Positions 44,185 through 48,379 of a stretch of DNA of 48,379 nt are shown here, piece by piece. Every line of letters starts with the position of its first letter. The stretch's first letter is position 1. Origin of the DNA: Candidatus Firestoneibacteriota bacterium (GTDB lineage Bacteria > Oederibacteriota > D2-FULL-39-29); the NCBI GenBank assembly GCA_903928075.1, contig CAIYPD010000018.1, forward strand, positions 1 through 48,379. The letters are read 5' to 3'. A program made the position numbers and the translations under genes. Under the pieces are notes generated by a model that had not been told where the DNA came from, did no database searches, and saw only the letters and a list, made by a program, of their open reading frames with translations.

Positions 44185-46497
44185 TCATTTGCTAACTGCT
44201 GCTTTAAGCTTTCTGATAAGGACCTCAAGAGCTGTTTTTTCTCCATCCTGAAGATTTAAACTATTTTTAAAATCATAATTTGTATTTTCCTTCTTCCTTT
44301 TTTTATAAAGTTCATTCAGGTCACTCTTTGTTATCTCTGCTGCCGCGCAAACAGCCAGAATATCGTCATTACTTATACCCGGATTCTTTAAAAGTTCAAG
44401 AATGCTTTCTTTTGCAATCCCCGTATTCTGACTGATTATTTCCGGAAAATCCACACCCGCCGAGGAGGCACTGTGGACAGCTCCACCGGAAGAATTTCCG
44501 TCAATAATATTCGCAACCTCTCCGGCAACCGAAAACAACTTCTTTTCCCTTTCTTGCCAGCCGAGAACATACCATTCTTTCCCTTTAGTTGCCTGCTCTA
44601 CCGTTATTTCATTATCATGGTTCTGAAAAGCCGGAATATCTTTACCTGACTTTTTTATGGCACTATACAGGCCTTCAAGGGGATATCTGCCCAAATCTGT
44701 AGCGCCTATTTTTTTTAGGTCTTCCTCGTCGTTCCATATGGTTTTCCACATAGCATGCTGAAGCTCATCAAGCGTATCCTGACAACGTTTTGCCAGCCCT
44801 GATCCTATTTTAGCTTTTTTAGTACTATTTAGCAGAGTGTCTTCCAGAAATATCCTTGCCTCGCATACCTGAGCTCCTTCCTTAAGCATCTCTAACCGCA
44901 CTGTCCCAATTGCCCCATCCGGTCCCGGAGCAAGAAACCAGTCAGCAATATCCAGGTTACGCCAATTGTTCTCGGGGTAACGGGTATAGACAAGTGCGGA
45001 CCGCTCGCCTTTTTTGTTTTTTAACACGGGCCAGTAATCCGCGCCCATTCTACCGCCTCCGCGCTGTCCTCCCGTAATATCGAAAGCAAGAAGTTCGCGG
45101 ATATCCAAAGCAGAGGCCTTGCTTAAAACGCCTCCCCGCTCAAACGCCGTCAGCAAAGCCGGATTACGCCAGCCATACATCCGGCCTTTTTCCGGGTTTA
45201 CATTGTAGATCAGATTATACACATAAGCAGAATAACCGATATCTGAAATCTTATATAATCCCTTATTCCCGATCATTACATCATTAGCAGCTCCGGCATG
45301 TCCGTGTATAGCCCACGCCAGCCCTCCCGACACATCCTTCCAGAAGGTAACCTCTTCTTTGTTCGGCCAGAGATCGGGCATTATGCCCAGCATCATTGTC
45401 TTTTCCAGACCTCGCTTTTTCATCCGCTTAATTATTTCTGTGAACATAGGCTGCCAGAGAGCTTTGCTTTCCGGATCCTCATAACGGGGAAGTATCAAGA
45501 CACTGCTTGCCTTAGTTTCCGGATCAATTGCAGTTACTCTTGGACCTTTTCCCAGGAGCGCCTGTCTGGCTATTCCCGTTTCGTTATCTTTGCTCCAGTT
45601 CGGAAGTCCTCTTTCGAGTGACTTTGCGGACATGCATATATCCCAAACCAGAAAAATGACCAGCTTGGGTTTACCCAGGTTATTTTCGGCCGAATCCAGG
45701 TATCTGTCAAAAACGGTAAAGTCATACTCATATTTCTTTTCGCCTTTTTTGACCCAGCGCACCATTGACTCTTCATTGCCAAAGTTTGTACGGCAAATAA
45801 GCGGAACATAAACAGTACGGGCCCCGCTCGGACTTAAGAGCCCAAAAGAGCGATCTATCATTTTCCAATGTTTTTCAGACCAGAGTGGCAGGTTATATTC
45901 AAGAGCAAGAGTATCGGGAGATTGCATGAAGTCTATCCAGGTTCGGTAATCCTGCGGATCAGGCAGTGTCCAATCCACAACTTCCAGATTTAGTTTCACA
46001 TTAACAAATGGGGAATTTGCCGTCTGGAGAGATATTGAACCGGTATATATTCCTGCTTTTGCGTCTTTTGGTACTTTTACCGTGACCCAAACGGGCAGGA
46101 ACCGGGCGCCTTTCTCGGGTAACAATTCAGGCGCAGACTCCGCAAGATTATCTCCCCCCTTTGGCCACCAATCTGCATAGTTGTTTTTCTCCCACTCCTT
46201 CCCATAGCGAACTTGCACATTTTTCGCGGAAATGTCACCGGCTTTGCCGGTTAGATTCCCTACGGACGCTTTAACTCCTTTTATAACTCCGGTAGATTCG
46301 ACAATTATCTTACCCGAGAGTGTTCCGTTTCTGGCCCCGACTAAAAGAACAGGTTTCAATTCCTTAACCGCTTTGTACTTTCTTTCATTTACAATTGAAT
46401 CACAGGTCCATATCTTTTCGTCCGCAACAAGCAGCTCAGGTATTAAGGCAGTTAGCATTGTCGAAATAAAAGCCAACGCAAAAAATGTCTTTTCCAT
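44185..46497 (-). CDS. Secreted DUF4091 protein, putative glycoside hydrolase
   Basis: 770 residues. The start is the ATG at 46497, seven bases after AGGAGG; the frame is open further upstream, but nothing there looks like a signal peptide. From 46497 a signal peptide follows (TFFALAFISTMLTALIPELL). An N-terminal beta-sandwich (about 40-170, with VPKDAKAGIYTGSISLQT) leads into a TIM-barrel-like part with DWTLPDPQDYRTWIDFMQSP, VIFLVWDICMSAK and WDFT-like Trp-rich strands, ending in GGQRGGGRMGADYWPVL. DUF4091 proteins are barrel proteins with glycosidase-like folds, mostly uncharacterised. The last 200 residues are helical and seem specific to this pair. It is a near-duplicate of the next gene, 91 nt away. 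Confidence 0.85.
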   Translation of the reverse strand: MEKTFFALAFISTMLTALIPELLVADEKIWTCDSIVNERKYKAVKELKPVLLVGARNGTLSGKIIVESTGVIKGVKASVGNLTGKAGDISAKNVQVRYGKEWEKNNYADWWPKGGDNLAESAPELLPEKGARFLPVWVTVKVPKDAKAGIYTGSISLQTANSPFVNVKLNLEVVDWTLPDPQDYRTWIDFMQSPDTLALEYNLPLWSEKHWKMIDRSFGLLSPSGARTVYVPLICRTNFGNEESMVRWVKKGEKKYEYDFTVFDRYLDSAENNLGKPKLVIFLVWDICMSAKSLERGLPNWSKDNETGIARQALLGKGPRVTAIDPETKASSVLILPRYEDPESKALWQPMFTEIIKRMKKRGLEKTMMLGIMPDLWPNKEEVTFWKDVSGGLAWAIHGHAGAANDVMIGNKGLYKISDIGYSAYVYNLIYNVNPEKGRMYGWRNPALLTAFERGGVLSKASALDIRELLAFDITGGQRGGGRMGADYWPVLKNKKGERSALVYTRYPENNWRNLDIADWFLAPGPDGAIGTVRLEMLKEGAQVCEARIFLEDTLLNSTKKAKIGSGLAKRCQDTLDELQHAMWKTIWNDEEDLKKIGATDLGRYPLEGLYSAIKKSGKDIPAFQNHDNEITVEQATKGKEWYVLGWQEREKKLFSVAGEVANIIDGNSSGGAVHSASSAGVDFPEIISQNTGIAKESILELLKNPGISNDDILAVCAAAEITKSDLNELYKKRKKENTNYDFKNSLNLQDGEKTALEVLIRKLKAAVSK

Positions 46498-46588
46498 TTT
46501 CAAACCTCCTGACCCGGGATGTTTAGTCTGTTTTAAAATATGCTTCATTATGCCAAACTGACCCGGTTTCCAAATTTCCAAACTAGAT

Positions 46589-48379
46589 TCATTTTTTCAC
46601 TTCAGCTTTAAGCTTTTTGAGAAGAGCATCAAAAGCTGCTTTTTCTTCTTTTTCAAGATTCAAGCTATTCACAAAATCATAATTAGTGTTTTCTTTCTTC
46701 CTTTTTTTATAAAGCTCCTTCAGGTCACCCTTTGATATTTCTGCCGCCGTACAAACAGCAAGAATATCGTCATTGCTGATACCCGGGTTCTTTGATAGTT
46801 CAAGAATGTTTTCTTTTGCAATACCCGTATTTTTGCTAATGGCTTCCGGGTAATCAACTCCCATTGAGGAAGCACTGCGGGCGGCACCGCCTGAAACATT
46901 CCCCTCAAGAATATTAGCAACCTCCCCTGCAAGCGAAAAAAGTTTCTTTTCCCTTTCCTGCCAGCCGGCAGAATACCATTCCTTGCCTTTGGTCGCTTCC
47001 TCTACCGCTATTTTATTAACTTCATTTACAAAAGGCGGCATATTTTTACCTGCCTTTTGCAGAGCGTAATACAAGCCCTCGCTCGGATATCTTTGCCCGG
47101 ACGCCTCACCTATTTTTTTTAAGTCTTCTTCGTTGTTCCAGACAGTTTTCCACATAGCGTGTTGATGTTCATCAAGCGCATCCTGACAGCGTTTTGCCAA
47201 TTCCGTCTTGAGCTTAGATTTTTTAGAACTATCAAGAAGCGTGTCTTCCAGAAATATCCTTGCCTCGCATACCTGCGCCCCTTCTTTAAGTCCTTCCAGG
47301 CGGTTTGTCGCAAGCGCGCCGTCGGGACCCGGAGCAAGAAACCAGTCGCAAATATCAAGGTTCCGCCAGTTATTCTCAGGATAGCGCGTGTAGACCCCTC
47401 CGGCACGCTCTCCTTTTTTATTTTTTATAACAGGCCAGTAATCCGCGCCCATTCTTCCGCCTCCGCGTTGTCCTCCCGTAATATCAAGAGCAAGAAGTTC
47501 ACGAATATCAATAGAGGTGGCCCTGTTCATAAGGCCTCCCCTCTCGTAAGCTGTAAGCAGCGCCGGATTCTTCCAGCCATACATCCGGCCCTTTTCCGGG
47601 TTTACATTGTAAGTCAGATTATAGACAAAAGCGGCATACCCTATATCGGAGATTTTGTATAAACCCTTATTCCCTATCATTACATCCTTGGCAAATCCGG
47701 CATGCCCATGTATCGCCCACGCCAGTCCTCCGGACACATCCTTCCAAAAGTTCACCTCTTCTTTGTTAGGCCAGAGGTCAGGCATTATACCGAGCATCAT
47801 TGTCTTCTCCAGGCCGCGCTTTTTCATCCGCTTAATTATTTCCGCGAACATAGGCTGCCAGAGAGCTTTGCTTTCCGGATCCTCATAACGGGGAAGTATC
47901 AGGGTATCGATTCCTTTAGTAACAGGGTCAAGGACAGTCACTCTCGGTCCCTTGCCAAGTAATGATTCACGATTCTTTCTGACCTCGCTTTCTCCGCCCC
48001 AAAGTCCTCTTTCGAGCGACTTTGCCGACATGCATATATCCCAAACCAGAAATATTACCAGTTTTGGTTTACCCAGATTCTTTTCGGCCGAATCCAGGTA
48101 TCGGTCAAAGACGGTGTAGTCATAATCGTATTTATTCCCACCTTTTTTTACCCAGCGCACCATTGACTGTTCATTGCCAAAGTTTGTCCGGCAAATAAGC
48201 GGCACATATACAGTACGGGCACCGCTCGGGCTTAAAAGTTCGAAGGAGCGGTCTATCATTTTCCAATGCTTATCAGACCAAAGCGGCAGGTTATATTCAA
48301 GAGCCAGGGTATCAGGAGACTGCATGAAATCTATCCAGGTGCGGTAATCCTGAGGGTCGGGCAAAGTCCAATCCACGAC
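46589..48379 (-). CDS. Secreted DUF4091 protein, paralogue, 5' end cut by window
   Basis: The last 596 codons of a gene whose start lies beyond 48379; the frame is still open at the edge, reading VVDWTLPDPQ, exactly as inside its neighbour. Judged by that copy, about 170 residues are missing. Alignment by eye shows roughly four in five residues identical over the whole length, with no gaps apart from small ones near SLERGLPNWSKDN (here SLERGLWGGESEV). This is a tandem duplication. Divergence is concentrated in the helical C-terminal third. Function as for the neighbour: probably acting on a glycan outside the inner membrane, unproven. Confidence 0.88.
   Translation of the reverse strand, partial: VVDWTLPDPQDYRTWIDFMQSPDTLALEYNLPLWSDKHWKMIDRSFELLSPSGARTVYVPLICRTNFGNEQSMVRWVKKGGNKYDYDYTVFDRYLDSAEKNLGKPKLVIFLVWDICMSAKSLERGLWGGESEVRKNRESLLGKGPRVTVLDPVTKGIDTLILPRYEDPESKALWQPMFAEIIKRMKKRGLEKTMMLGIMPDLWPNKEEVNFWKDVSGGLAWAIHGHAGFAKDVMIGNKGLYKISDIGYAAFVYNLTYNVNPEKGRMYGWKNPALLTAYERGGLMNRATSIDIRELLALDITGGQRGGGRMGADYWPVIKNKKGERAGGVYTRYPENNWRNLDICDWFLAPGPDGALATNRLEGLKEGAQVCEARIFLEDTLLDSSKKSKLKTELAKRCQDALDEHQHAMWKTVWNNEEDLKKIGEASGQRYPSEGLYYALQKAGKNMPPFVNEVNKIAVEEATKGKEWYSAGWQEREKKLFSLAGEVANILEGNVSGGAARSASSMGVDYPEAISKNTGIAKENILELSKNPGISNDDILAVCTAAEISKGDLKELYKKRKKENTNYDFVNSLNLEKEEKAAFDALLKKLKAEVKK

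Overview
The window looks like a chromosomal piece of a Gram-negative, probably anaerobic, heterotrophic bacterium from an uncultured lineage. Support comes from an outer-membrane secretin, many signal peptides, a ferredoxin-fused electron-transfer flavoprotein, and a set of sugar-related secreted proteins (GH2 galactosidase, DUF4091 proteins, beta-helix, uroporphyrinogen-decarboxylase-like protein, SGNH esterases) reminiscent of Lentisphaerae, Omnitrophota or Firestonebacteria-type genomes. The phylum assignment is an inference and is weak. I see no tRNA or rRNA gene, CRISPR array, insertion sequence or prophage.

Layout. (1) 1-3400, + strand: livHMGF, the permeases and ATPases of a branched-chain amino-acid ABC importer; the binding-protein gene probably lies just outside. 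(2) 21000-3412, - strand: nine closely spaced genes, lacZ first, then a giant secreted metallopeptidase, an SGNH esterase, a uroporphyrinogen-decarboxylase-like protein, a beta-helix protein, a second giant secreted protein ending in an SGNH hydrolase, a NupC-type nucleoside transporter and two secreted proteins of unknown function. It looks like one glycan/nucleoside scavenging operon. (3) 24780-21177, - strand: a five-repeat IPT/TIG protein, an unusually small secretin and a lipoprotein, apparently expressed from a leaderless promoter. (4) 26286-24923: a Crp/Fnr-family regulator, also with a leaderless-type promoter, then a NifU-like Fe-S scaffold and a small Cys-rich protein. (5) 37013-26380, - strand: yceD-rpmF-plsX-fabH-fabD-fabG, acpP-fabF-rnc, then acyl-CoA dehydrogenase-etfB-ferredoxin/etfA. 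This couples fatty-acid synthesis to a probable electron-bifurcating flavoprotein complex. (6) 38053-37181: a secreted protein with its own promoter and a near-perfect terminator. (7) 42381-38313: ilvD-ilvB-ilvN for branched-chain amino-acid synthesis. (8) 48379-42836: a secreted alpha/alpha-toroid-like protein, a truncated antitoxin and two tandem DUF4091 paralogues, the second cut by the window end.

Most genes have clear Shine-Dalgarno sites, which makes the three genes with a -10 box immediately before the ATG stand out. The other unexpected signal is in the spacers: in-phase short tandem arrays of 9, 8 or 7 nt, with one 9-nt family recurring in three separate intergenic regions and in both orientations.
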